64,000 bases of DNA from Bugula neritina (lineage: Eukaryota > Bryozoa > Gymnolaemata > Cheilostomatida > Bugulidae). The stretch spans positions 372,001-436,000 of the forward strand of contig CAXIUT010000230.1 of assembly GCA_964035545.1 (NCBI GenBank), read 5' to 3'. The translations under genes were made by a program, and so were the position numbers. Position 1 is the stretch's first letter; the number at the start of each line of letters is the position of its first letter. Under the pieces are notes generated by a model. It was not told the origin of the DNA. It saw only the letters and a program-made list of their open reading frames with translations, and did not search any database. This document shows, piece by piece, positions 1-13,446 of this stretch.

Positions 1-1880
1 CTGCAACATCCTACAAGATACTGAAATACACTGTAACGTATTGAAGTACACTGCAACACATTGAAGTATTCTGCAACACACTTAAACATACGGCAACATA
101 CTGAAATATACTTCGGCACATTGCAATATACTGCAGCATACTGAAATATGCTGTAGCCTACTGAAACACACTGCATTATACTGAAATACACTGCTACATA
201 CTGAAATATACTGCAACATACTGAAATATACTGCGACACATTGCAATATACTGTAACATACTGAAATATGCTGTAGCACACTGAAATACACTGCAACTCA
301 CTGAAATATACTGCAACATACTGAAATACACTGTAACATATTGAAATATACTGCAACATACTGAAATACAGTGCTACATACTGAAATATACTGCAACATA
401 CTGCAACATACTGAAATACACTGTAACATACTGAAATACACTGCAACATACTACAACATATTGAAAGACACTGCAACACATTGAAATATGCTGCAACATA
501 CCTAAATATACGGTAATATACCAAAAAAAACTGTTACACATTGAAAAATACTGCAACATACTGAAATACACTGCAACACACTGAAAAACACTGCAAAATA
601 CAGTAACACACTGAAATATACTGCAACATACTGAAATACACTGTAACATACTGAAATTCACTGCAACATACTACAACATATTGAAAGACACTGCAACACA
701 TTGAAATATGCTGCAACATACCTAAATATACGGTAATATACCAAAATAAACTGTTACACATTGAAAAATACTGCAACATACTGAAATACACTGCAACACA
801 CTGAAAAACACTGCAAAATACTGTAACACACTGAAATATACTGCAAAATACTCAAATACACTGCTACATATTTAAATATACTGCAACACACTGCAACATA
901 CTGCAACATACTAAAATATACTGCAACATACTGAAATACACTGCAAAATACTGAAATACACTGTAACATACTGAAATATACTGCAACATACTGAAGTACA
1001 CTCCTACATACTGAAATATACTGCAACTCACTGCAACATACTGCAACATACTAAAATACACTGTAACATATTGAAATACACTGCAACACATTGAAATATA
1101 CTGCAAAATATTGAAATACACTGCTACACACTGAAATATACTGCAAAACACGGCAACATACTGCAACATACTAAAATATACTGCAACATACTGAAATACA
1201 CTGCAAAATACTGAAATACGCTGTGACATACTGAAATATACTGCAACATACTGAAATATACTGCTACATACTGAAATATACTGCAACACACTGCAACATA
1301 CTGCAACATACTGAAATACACTGTAACATAATAAAATACACTGCAACACATTGAAATATACTGCAAAATACTGAAATACACTGCTATATACTGAAATATA
1401 CTGCAACACACTGCAACATACTGCAACATACTAAAATATACTGCAACATACTGAAAAACACTGCAAAATACTGAAATACACTGTAACATACTGAAATATA
1501 CTGCAACATACTGAAATACACTGCTACATACTGAAATATACGGCAACACACTGCAACATACTGAAACATACTACAATACACTGTAACATATTGAAATACA
1601 CTGCAACACAGTGAAATATACTGCAATGTGCCGAAATATATGGTAAACTACTGAAATATACTGTCACACATTGAAAATTACTGCAACATACTGAAATAAA
1701 CTGCGACACATTGCAATATACTGTAACATACCGAAATATGCTGTAGCACATTGAAATACACTGCAACACACTGACAAACACTGCAAAATACTGTAACACA
1801 CTGAAATATACTGCAAAACGCTGAAATACACTGCTACATACTGAAATATACTGCAACACAGTGCAACATGCTGCAACATA
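1..1880. repeat. HOR block 1, partial copy of the early-half unit
   Basis: Positions 1-440 match 4791-5230 (shift 4790) and 23923-24362. After a local 220-bp duplication the match continues at a shift of 4570 against 5171 onward and 23702 against 24362 onward. It holds landmark L1 (CTACAAGATA, at 11) and landmark M2 (CTGTTACACA followed by TTGAAAAATA, at 531 and 751). Near 1621 the unit CTGCAATGTG lines up with 6051, a shift of 4430, so 140 bp present here is missing there. After about 1760 it resembles 25690 onward instead, with a gap, so the block is itself a mosaic. No gene or unique sequence is seen. Confidence 0.85.
441..880. repeat. 220-bp tandem duplication, two different variants
   Basis: 441-660 and 661-880 are two copies of one 220-bp segment, both beginning CTGCAACATA CTACAACATA. 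They are not identical. The first has CCAAAAAAAA at 521 and CAGTAACACA near 601, as in the copy around 5231-5400. The second has CCAAAATAAA at 741 and CTGTAACACA, as in the copy around 24361-24530, and is preceded by the CTGAAATTCA unit also seen at about 24355. The junction therefore joins two HOR variants, as expected from unequal exchange. Confidence 0.85.
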
Positions 1881-3240
1881 CTAAAATATACCGCAACATA
1901 CTGAAATACACTGCAAAATACTGAAATACACTGTAACATACTGAAATATACTGCGACACATTGAAATATACTTTAACATACTGAAATATGCTGTAGCACA
2001 CTGAAATACACTGCAACTCACTGAAATATACTGCAACATACTGAAATACACTGTAACATATTGAAATATACTACAACATACTGCAACATACTGAAATACA
2101 CTGGAACATATTGAAATACACTGCAACAAATTGAAGTATACTCCAACACACTGAAACACACTGAAATACACTGTAACATACTGAAATACACTGCAACATA
2201 ATACAATATATTGAAATACACTGCAACACATTGAAATATACTGCAACATACTGAAATATACTGCGACACATTGCAATATACTGTAACATACTGAAATATG
2301 CTGTAGCACATTGAAATACACTGCAACTCACTGAAATAAACTGCAACATACTGAAACACAGTGCTACATACTGAACTATACTGCAACATACTGCAACATA
2401 CTGAAATACACTGTAACATACTGAAATACACTGCAACATACTACAACATTTTGAAATACACTGCAACACATTGAAATATACTGCAACATACCTAAATATA
2501 CGGTAATATACCAAAATATACTGTAAGATATTGAAAAATACTGCAACATACTGAAATACACTTCAACACACTGAAAAACACTGCAAAATACTGTTACACA
2601 CTGAAATATACTGCAAAACACAGAAATACACTGCTACATACTGAAATATACTGCAACACAGTGCAACATACTGCAACATACTAAAATATACTGCAACATA
2701 CTGAAATACACTGCAAAATACTGAAATACACTGCTACATACTGAAAAATACTGCAACACATTGCGACATACTGCAACATACTAAAATACACTGTAACATA
2801 TTGAAATGCACTGCAACACATTGAAATATGCTGCAATGTACCGAAATATATGGTAAACTACTGAAATATACTGTCACACATTGAAAAATACTGACACATA
2901 CTGAAATATACTGCGACACATTGCAATATACTGTAACATACTGAAATATGCTGTAGCACACTGAAATACACAGTAACATATTGAAATATACTGCAACATA
3001 CTGAAATACACTGCAACATACTACAACATATTGGAAGACACTGCAACACATTGAAATATACTGCAACATACCTAAATATACGGTAATATACCAAAATAAA
3101 CTGTTACACATTGAAAAATACTGCAACATACTGAAATACGCTGCAACACACTGAAAAACACTGCAAAATACTGTAACACACTGAAATATACTGCAACATA
3201 CTGAAATATACTGCAACATACTGAAGTACACTCCTACATA
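1881..3240. repeat. HOR block 2, shortened relative of 33075-35250
   Basis: 1881-2640 aligns with 33075-33834 at a constant shift of 31194. From about 2858 the shift becomes 31894, so this copy lacks about 700 bp found around 33.9-34.6 kb. Near 3231 the CTCCTACATA unit aligns with 35245, another jump. L1 is absent, while M2 occurs at 3101. All jumps fall on the 10-bp grid within this window. No coding, RNA or mobile-element signal is seen. Confidence 0.8.
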
Positions 3241-5170
3241 CTGAAATATACTGCAACTCACTGCAACAAACTCCAACATACTAAAATACACTGTAACATA
3301 TTGAAATACACTGCAACACATTGAAATATACTGCAAAATACTGAAATACACTGCTACACACTGAAATATACTGCAACATACGGCAACATACTGCAACATA
3401 CTAAAATATACAGCAACATACTGAAATACACTGCAAAATACTGAAATACACTGTAACATACTGAAATATACTGCAACATACTGAAATATACTGCTACATA
3501 CTGAAATATACTGCAACACACTGCAACATACTGCAACATACTAAAATACACTGTAACATAATGAAATACACTGCAACACATTGAAATATACTGCAAAATA
3601 CTGAAATACACTGCTATATACTGAAATATACTGCAACACACTGCAACATACTGTAACATACTGAAATATACTGCAACATACTGAAATACACTGCTACATA
3701 CTGAAATATACGGCAACACACTGCAACATACTGAAACATACTAAAATACACTGTAACATATTGAAATACACTGCAACACAGTGAAATATACTGCAATGTG
3801 CCGAAATATATGGTAAACTACTGAAATATACTGTCACATCTTGAAAAATACTGCAACATACTGAAATATACTGCGACACATTGCAATATACTGTAACATA
3901 CTGAAATATGCTGTAGCACATTGAAATACACTGCAACTCACTGAAATATACTGCAACATACTGAAATACACTGTAACATATTGAAAAACACTGCAACATA
4001 CTGAAATACAGTGCTACATACTGAAATATACTGCAACATACTGCAACATACTGAAATACACTGTAACCGACTGAAATACACCTCAACATACTACAACATT
4101 TTGAAACACACTGCAACACATTGAAATATACTGCAACATTCCTAAATATACGGTAATATACCAAAATATACTGTAACACATTGAAAAATACTGCAACATA
4201 CTGAAATACACTGCGTTACACTGAAAAACACTGCAAAATACTGTAACACACTGAAATATACTGCAAAACACTGAAATACACTGCTACATACTGAAATATA
4301 CTGCAACACAGTGCAACATACTCCAACATACTAAAATATACTGCAACATACTGAAATACACTGCAGAATACTGATATACACTGTAACATACTGAAATACA
4401 CTGCAAAATACTACAAAATTTTGAAATACACTGCAATACATTGAAATATACTGCAACATACCTAAATATACGGTAATATACTGAAATATACTGTAACACA
4501 TTGAAAAATACTACAAAATACTGAAATACACTGCAACATACTACAACATACTGAAATACGCTGTAATACATTGAAATCCACTGTAACACATTGAAATATA
4601 CTGTAACTCGCTGAAACATACTGTAACTCACTGAAATATAATGTAATATACGGAAATGTACTGTAAATTACTGGAATATAATGTAACACACTGAAATATA
4701 CTGCAACATACTGAAATACACTGTAACATACTGAAATATACTGCAACATCCTGCAACATACTGAAATACACTGTAACATACTGAAATACACTGCAACATT
4801 CTACAAGATACTGAAATACACTGTAACGTATTGAAGTACACTGCAACACATTGAAGTATTCTGCAACACACTTAAACATACGGCAACATACCGAAATATA
4901 CTTCGGCACATTGCAATATACTGCAGCATACTGAAATATGCTGTAGCCTACTGAAATACACTGCATTATACTGAAATACACTGCTACATACTGAAATATA
5001 CTGCAACATACTGAAATATACTGCGACACATTGCAATATACTGTAACATACTGAAATATGCTGTAGCACACTGAAATACACTGCAACTCACTGAAATATA
5101 CTGCAACATACTGAAATACACTGTAACATATTGAAATATACTGCAACATACTGAAATACAGTGCTACATA
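3241..5170. repeat. HOR block 3, related to 29.8-31.3 kb and 40.0-40.8 kb
   Basis: About 3540-4970 aligns with 29818-31248 at a constant shift of 26278. About 3240-4080 also aligns with 40000-40840 at a shift of 36761. L1 is at 4801. The segment from 4791 restarts the sequence found at position 1, so 1-4790 behaves as one complete if rearranged HOR period. No gene or unique sequence is seen. Confidence 0.8.
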
Positions 5171-5450
5171 CTGAAATATACTGCAACATACTGCAACATA
5201 CTGAAATACACTGTAACATACTGAAATACACAGCAACATACTACAACATATTGAAAGACACTGCAACACATTGAAATATGCTGCAACATACCAAAATATA
5301 CGGTAATATACCAAAAAAAACTGTTACACATTGAAAAATACTGCAACATACTGAAATACACTGCAACACACTGAAAAACACTGCAAAATACAGTAACACA
5401 CTGAAATATACTGCAAAATACTGAAATACACTGCTACATACTTAAATATA

Positions 5451-6060
5451 CTGCAACACACTGCAACATACTGCAACATACTAAAATATACTGCAACATA
5501 CTGAAATACACTGCAAAATACTGAAATACACTGTAACATACTGAAATATACTGCAACATACTGAAGTACACTCCTGCATACTGAAATATACTGCAACTCA
5601 CTGCAACATACTGCAACATACTAAAACACACTGTAACATATTGAAATACACTGCAACACATTGAAATATACTGCAAAATATTGAAATACACTGCTACACA
5701 CTGAAATGTACTGCAACACATGGCAACATACTGCAACATACTAAAATATACTGCAACATACCGAAATACACTGCAAAATACTGAAATACGCTGTAACATA
5801 CTGAAATATACTGCAACATACTGAAATATACTGCTACATACTGAAATATACTGCGACACACTGCAACATACTGCAACATACTAAAATACACTGTAACATA
5901 ATGAAATACACTGCAACACATTGAAATATACTGCAAAATACTGAAATACACTGCTATATACTGAAATATACTGCAACACACTGAAACATACTGCAACATA
6001 CTAAAATATACTGCAACATACTGAAATACACTGCAACACAGTGAAATATACTGCAATGTG
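5451..6060. repeat. 260-bp sub-repeat with 140/120-bp spacing
   Basis: A cluster of consecutive B-type units followed by CTAAAATA or CTAAAACA starts at 5451, 5591, 5711, 5851 and 5971. The spacings are 140, 120, 140 and 120 bp, giving a 260-bp period (thirteen dimers). The 5971 cluster is slightly degraded (CTGAAACATA in the middle). Each run of B units shifts the A-B alternation by one decamer. The same pattern occurs at homologous places, for example from 861, 9439, 13727, 17715 and 24583. Confidence 0.8.
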
Positions 6061-7260
6061 CCGAAATATATGGTAAACTACTGAAATATACTGTCACACA
6101 TTGAAAATTACTGCAACATACTGAAATAAACTGCGACACATTGCTATATACTGTAACATACCGAAATATGCTGTAGCACATTGAAATACACTGCAACTCA
6201 CTGAAATACAGTGCTACATACTGAAATATACTGCAACATACTGCAACATACTGAAATACACTGTAACAAACTGAAATACACTGCAACATACTACAACATT
6301 TTGAAACACACTGCAACACATTGAAATATTCTGCAACATACCTAAATATACGGTAATAAACCAAAATATACTGTAACACATTGAAAAATACTGCAACATA
6401 CTGAAATACACTGCAACACACTGAAAAACACTGCAAAATACTGTAACACACTGAAATAAACTGCAAAACACTGAAATACACTGCTACATACTGAAATATA
6501 CTGCAACACAGTGCAACATGCTGCAACATACTAAAATATACTGCAACATACTGAAATACACAGCAAAAAACTGAAATACACTGTAACATACTGAAATACA
6601 CTGCAAAATACTACAACATTTTGACATACACTGGAATACATTGAAATATACTGCAACATACCTAAATATACGGTAATATACTGAAATATACTGTAACACA
6701 TTGAAAAATACTACAAAATACTGAAATACACTGCAACATACTACAACATACTGAAATACGCTGTAATACATTGAAATCCACTGCAACACATTGAAATATA
6801 GTGTAACTCGCTGAAACATACTGTAACTCACTGAAATATAGTGTAATATACGGAAATGTACTGTAAAATACTGGAATATAATGTAACACACTGAAATATA
6901 CTGCAACATACTGAAATACACTGTAACTTACTGAAATATACTGCAACATCCTGCAACATACTGAAATACACTGTAACATACTGAAATACACTGCAACATC
7001 CTACAAGATACTGAAATACACTGTAACGTATTGAAGTACACTGCAACACATTGAAGTATTCTGCAACACACTTAAACATACGGCAACATACTGAAATATA
7101 CTTCGGCACATTGCAATATACTGCAGCATACTGAAATATGCTGTAGCCTACTGAAATACACTGCATTATACTGAAATACACTGCTACATACTGAAATATA
7201 CTGCAACATACTGAAATACACTGTAATATGCTGAATTACACTGCAACACATTGAAATATA

Positions 7261-7568
7261 CTGCAACATAGCAAAATATATATTAAACTACTGAAAAATA
7301 CTTTAACACATTGAAAAATACTGCAACATACATAATTATACTGTAACACACTGAAATATACTGCAACATACTGAAATACACTGTAAAATACTGAAATACA
7401 CTGCAACGTACTACAACATATTGAAAAACACTGCAACACATTGAATATACTGCAACATACCTAAATATGCGGTAATATACTGAAATAAACTCTAACACAT
7501 TGAAAATACTGCAACGTACTGAAATACACTGCAACACACCGAAATATAATGCAAAATAAAACAACATA
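7261..7568. other. Cluster of the most diverged decamers
   Basis: This stretch contains units far from consensus: GCAAAATATA and TATTAAACTA at 7271-7290, CATAATTATA near 7331, the nine-base units near 7441 and 7500, and ATGCAAAATA AAACAACATA at 7549-7568. All recur at homologous positions in HOR copies 2 to 4, and most recur near 22810, 26410, 28050, 28430 and 31350. They therefore predate the amplification. Nothing here looks like a gene, a transposon end or a known protein-binding box. Confidence 0.6.
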
Positions 7569-9158
7569 CTGAAATACACTGTAACATATTGAAATACACT
7601 GTAACACATTGAAATATACTGCAACATACCGAGGTATATTGTAAACTACTGAAATATACTGTAACACATTGAAAAATACTGCAACATACTGAAAGTTCTT
7701 GCGACACATTGCAATATACTGTAACATACTGAAATATGCTGTAGCACACTGAAATATACTGCAAAATACTGAAATACACTAAAACATATTGAAAAATACT
7801 GCAACATACTGAAATACACTGTAACATACTGAAATGCACTGCAAAATACTACAACATATTGAAATACACTGCAACATACCTAAATATTCGGTGAGATACT
7901 GAAATATACTGTAACACATTAAAAAAGTACAGCAACATACTGAAAAATACTGCAAGATACTGCAACATACTAAAATACACTGTAACATAATGAAACACAC
8001 TGCAACATACTGCATTATACTGACATACACTAGAACATAATGAAATACACTGCAACAAATTGAAGTATACTGCAACACACCGAAACATACGGCAACATAC
8101 TGAAATATACTGCGACAGATTGAAATGTACAGCAACATACTGAAATATACTGCGACACATTGCAAAATACTGCAACATACTGAAATACGCGGTAATATAT
8201 TGAAATACACTGCAACACATTGAAATATACTGTAACTCGCTGAAATATAGTGTAATATACGGAAATGTACTGTAACATACTGGAATATACTGTAACACAC
8301 TGAAGTATACTGCAACATACTGAAATGCAGTGCTACATACTGAAATATACTGCAACATACTGCAACATATTCAAATACACTGTAACATACTGAAATATAC
8401 TACTACACACTGCAACATTTGGCAACATACTGAAATATACTGCGACACATTGCAGTATACTGAAACATACTGAAATATGCTGTAGCACACCGAAAAACAC
8501 TGCAACTCACTGAAATATACTGCAACATACTGAAATACACTGTGACATACTGAAATATACTGCGACATACTGCACCATACTGAAATACACTGTAACATAC
8601 TGAAATACACTGCAACACATTGAAATATACTGCAAAATACTGAATTACAGTGCTACATACTGAAAGATACTGCAACATACCGAAATACACTGTAACATGT
8701 TGAAATATACTGCAACATACCTAAATATACGGTAATATACCAAAATATACTGTAACACATTGAAAAATACTGCAACATACTGAAATACACTGCAACCTCT
8801 GAAAAACACTGCAAAATACTGTAACACACTCAAATATACTGCAAAACACCGAAATACACTGCTACATACTGAAATATACTGCAACACACTGCAACAAATT
8901 GCAACATACTAAAATATACTGCAACATACTGAAATACACTGCAAAATACTGAAATACACTGTAACATACTGAAATATACTGCGACACATTGCAATATACT
9001 GTAACATACTGAAATATGCTGTAGCACACTGAAATACACTGCAACTCACTGAAATATACTGCAACATACTGAAATACACTGTAACATATTGAAATATACT
9101 GCAACATACTGCAACATACTGAAATATGCTGTAGCACATTGAAATACACTGCAACTCA

Positions 9159-12100
9159 CTGAAATATACTGCAACATACTGCAACATACTGAAATACACT
9201 GTAACATACTGAAATACACAGCAACATACTACAACATATCGAAAGACACTGCAACACATTGAAATATGCTGCAACATACCTAAATATACGGTAATATACC
9301 AAAAAAAACTGTTACACATTGAAAAATACTGCAACATACTGAAATACACTGCAACACACTGAAAAACACTGCAAAATACAGTAACACACTGAAATATACT
9401 GCAAAATACTGAAATACACTGCTACATACTTAAATATACTGCAACACACTGCAACATACTGCAACATACTAAAATATACTGCAACATACTGAAATGCACT
9501 GCAAAATACTGAAATACACTGTAACATACTGAAATATACTGCAACATACTGAAGTACACTCCTGCATACTGAAATATACTGCAACTCACTGCAACATACT
9601 GCAACATACTAAAATACACTGTAACATATTGAAATACACTGCAACACATTGAAATATACTGCAAAATATTGAAATACACTGCTACACACTGAAATGTACT
9701 GCAACACATGGCAACATACTGCAACATACTAAAATATACTGCAACATACTGAAATACACTGCAAAATACTGAAATACGCTGTAACATACTGAAATATACT
9801 GCAACATACTGAAATATACTGCTACATACTGAAATATACTGCAACACACTGCAACATACTGCAACATACTAAAATACACTGTAACATAATGAAATACACT
9901 GCAACACATTGAAATATACTGCAAAATACTGAAATACACTGCTATATACTGAAATATACTGCAACACACTGAAACATACTGCAACATACTAAAATATACT
10001 GCAACATACTGAAATACACTGCAACACAGTGAAATATACTGCAATGTGCCGAAATATATGGTAAACTACTGAAATATACTGTCACACATTGAAAATTACT
10101 GCAACATACTGAAATAAACTGCGACACATTGCTATATACTGTAACATACCGAAATATGCTGTAGCACATTGAAATACACTGCAACTCACTGAAATACAGT
10201 GCTACATACTGAAATATACTGCAACATACTGCAACATACTGAAATACACTGTAACAAACTGAAATACACTGCAACATACTACAACATTTTGAAACACACT
10301 GCAACACATTGAAATATTCTGCAACATACCTAAATATACGGTAATAAACCAAAATATACTGTAACACATTGAAAAATACTGCAACATACTGAAATACACT
10401 GCAACACACTGAAAAACACTGCAAAATACTGTAACACACTGAAATAAACTGCAAAACACTGAAATACACTGCTACATACTGAAATATACTGCAACACAGT
10501 GCAACATGCTGCAACATACTAAAATATACTGCAACATACTGAAATACACAGCAAAAAACTGAAATACACTGTAACATACTGAAATACACTGCAAAATACT
10601 ACAACATTTTGACATACACTGGAATACATTGAAATATACTGCAACATACCTAAATATACGGTAATATACTGAAATATACTGTAACACATTGAAAAATACT
10701 ACAAAATACTGAAATACACTGCAACATACTACAACATACTGAAATTCGCTGTAATACATTGAAATCCACTGCAACACATTGAAATATAGTGTAACTCGCT
10801 GAAACATACTGTAACTCACTGAAATATAGTGTAATATACGGAAATGTACTGTAAAATACTGGAATATAATGTAACACACTGAAATATACTGCAACATACT
10901 GAAATACACTGTAACTTACTGAAATATACTGCAACATCCTGCAACATACTGAAATACACTGTAACATACTGAAATACACTGCAACATCCTACAAGATACT
11001 GAAATACACTGTAACGTATTGAAGTACACTGCAACACATTGAAGTATTCTGCAACACACTTAAACATACGGCAACATACTGAAATATACTTCGGCACATT
11101 GCAATATACTGCAGCATACTGAAATATGCTGTAGCCTACTGAAATACACTGCATTATACTGAAATACACTGCTACATACTGAAATATACTGCAACATACT
11201 GAAATACACTGTAATATGCTGAATTACACTGCAACACATTGAAATATACTGCAACATAGCAAAATATATATTAAACTACTGAAAAATACTTTAACACATT
11301 GAAAAATACTGCAACATACATAATTATACTGTAACACACTGAAATATACTGCAACATACTGAAATACACTGTAAAATACTGAAATACACTGCAACGTACT
11401 ACAACATATTGAAAAACACTGCAACACATTGAATATACTGCAACATACCTAAATATGCGGTAATATACTGAAATAAACTCTAACACATTGAAAATACTGC
11501 AACATACTGAAATACACTGCAACACACCGAAATATAATGCAAAATAAAACAACATACTGAAATACACTGTAACATATTGAAATACACTGTAACACATTGA
11601 AATATACTGCAACATACCGAGGTATATTGTAAACTACTGAAATATACTGTAACACATTGAAAAATACTGCAACATACTGAAAGTTCTTGCGACACATTGC
11701 AATATACTGTAACATACTGAAATATGCTGTAGCACACTGAAATATACTGCAAAATACTGAAATACACTAAAACATATTGAAAAATACTGCAACATACTGA
11801 AATACACTGTAACATACTGAAATGCACTGCAAAATACTACAACATATTGAAATACACTGCAACATACCTAAATATTCGGTAAGATACTGAAATATACTGT
11901 AACACATTAAAAAAGTACAGCAACATACTGAAAAATACTGCAAGATACTGCAACATACTAAAATACACTGTAACATAATGAAACACACTGCAACATACTG
12001 CATTATACTGACATACACTAGAACATAATGAAATACACTTCAACAAATTGAAGTATACTGCAACACACCGAAACATACGGCAACATACTGAAATATACTG

Positions 12101-13446
12101 CGACAGATTGAAATGTACAGCAACATACTGAAATATACTGCGACACATTGCAAAATACTGCAACATACTGAAATACGCGGTAATATATTGAAATACACTG
12201 CAACACATTGAAATATACTGTAACTCGCTGAAATATAGTGTAATATACGGAAATGTACTGTAACATACTGGAATATACTGTAACACACTGAAGTATACTG
12301 CAACATACTGAAATGCAGTGCTACATACTGAAATATACTGCAACATACTGCAACATATTCAAATACACTGTAACATACTGAAATATACTACTACACACTG
12401 CAACATTTGGCAACATACTGAAATATACTGCGACACATTGCAGTATACTGAAACATACTGAAATATGCTGTAGCACAGCGAAAAACACTGCAACTCACTG
12501 AAATATACTGCAACATACTGAAATACACTGTGACATACTGAAATATACTGCGACATACTGCACCATACTGAAATACACTGTAACATACTGAAATACACTG
12601 CAACACATTGAAATATACTGCAAAATACTGAATTACAGTGCTACATACTGAAAGATACTGCAACATACCGAAATACACTGTAACATGTTGAAATATACTG
12701 CAACATACCTAAATATACGGTAATATACCAAAATATACTGTAACACATTGAAAAATACTGCAACATACTGAAATACACTGCAACCTCTGAAAAACACTGC
12801 AAAATACTGTAACACACTCAAATATACTGCAAAACACCGAAATACACTGCTACATACTGAAATATACTGCAACACACTGCAACAAATTGCAACATACTAA
12901 AATATACTGCAACATACTGAAATACACTGCAAAATACTGAAATACACTGTAACATACTGAAATATACTGCGACACATTGCAATATACTGTAACATACTGA
13001 AATATGCTGTAGCACACTGAAATACACTGCAACTCACTGAAATATACTGCAACATACTGAAATACACTGTAACATATTGAAATATACTGCAACATACTGC
13101 AACATACTGAAATACACTGGAACATATTGAAATACACTGCAACAAATTGAAGTATACTGCAACACACTGAAACACACTGAAATACACCGCAAAACACTAC
13201 AACATACTGAAACATACTGCAACATACTGAAATACACTACTACATACTGAAATATACTGCAACATACTGCACCATACTGAAATACACTATAACATACTGA
13301 AATACACTGCAACATAATACAATATATTGAAATACACTGCAACACATTGAAATATACTGCAACATACTGAAATATACTGCGACACATTGCAATATACTGT
13401 AACATACTGAAATATGCTGTAGCACATTGAAATACACTGCAACTCA
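9159..13446. repeat. HOR copy 2, long type L (4288 bp)
   Basis: Aligns with copy 1 at a shift of 3988 until about 13106, then carries 300 bp (13107-13406) that copy 1 lacks, then rejoins. L1 is at 10989 and M2 at 9309. The same off-grid units recur at the homologous places, for example the nine-base CTGCAACCT near 12780. Type-specific bases such as GTAAGA near 11880 match copy 4, not copies 1 or 3. Identity to its neighbours is very high by eye; scattered single-base differences (for example AAATTCGCT near 10743) show it is not a literal copy. Confidence 0.93.
13107..13406. repeat. 300-bp segment separating type L from type S
   Basis: Present in HOR copies 2 and 4 (here and at 21383-21682) and absent from copies 1 and 3, where the sequence passes directly from the equivalent of 13106 to that of 13407. 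The length is exactly thirty decamers. The flanks are repeats of CTGCAACATA, so the gap fits in-register deletion or unequal exchange. The direction of change is inferred: a deletion that created type S is simplest, but an insertion is possible. Confidence 0.85.

Larger units (their letters stand above)
5171..9158. repeat. HOR copy 1, short type S (3988 bp)
   Basis: First of four consecutive copies. The boundary is placed where copies start to agree, at the unit series CTGAAATATA CTGCAACATA CTGCAACATA at 5171, 9159, 13447 and 17435. L1 is at 7001 and M2 at 5321. Four off-grid length changes lie inside: nine-base units at about 7441 and 7500, an eleven-base unit at about 7919, and a nine-base unit at about 8790-8798 (CTGCAACCT). 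Their sum, minus two, accounts for 3988 not being a multiple of 10. Compared with type L it lacks 300 bp near 9119. It shares CGGTGAGATA near 7889 with copy 3, where copies 2 and 4 have CGGTAAGATA. Confidence 0.93.

Noticed and set aside
107-123. Possible CENP-B-like box in CTTCGGCACATTGCAAT (recurs near other L1 copies)
   Set aside because: It has TTCG and a correctly spaced A, but the required second CGGG part is replaced by GCAA, so it does not meet the known box.
521-530. A8 tract as a promoter or terminator element
   Set aside because: It is a variant of CCAAAATAAA/CCAAAATATA within the repeat, shared by descent (also near 5311 and 9299), with no hairpin or gene beside it.
7281-7290. 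TATTAAACTA as a TATA-like promoter
   Set aside because: It is a diverged decamer homologous to TGGTAAACTA elsewhere (for example 1641), with no transcript or gene to support a promoter.
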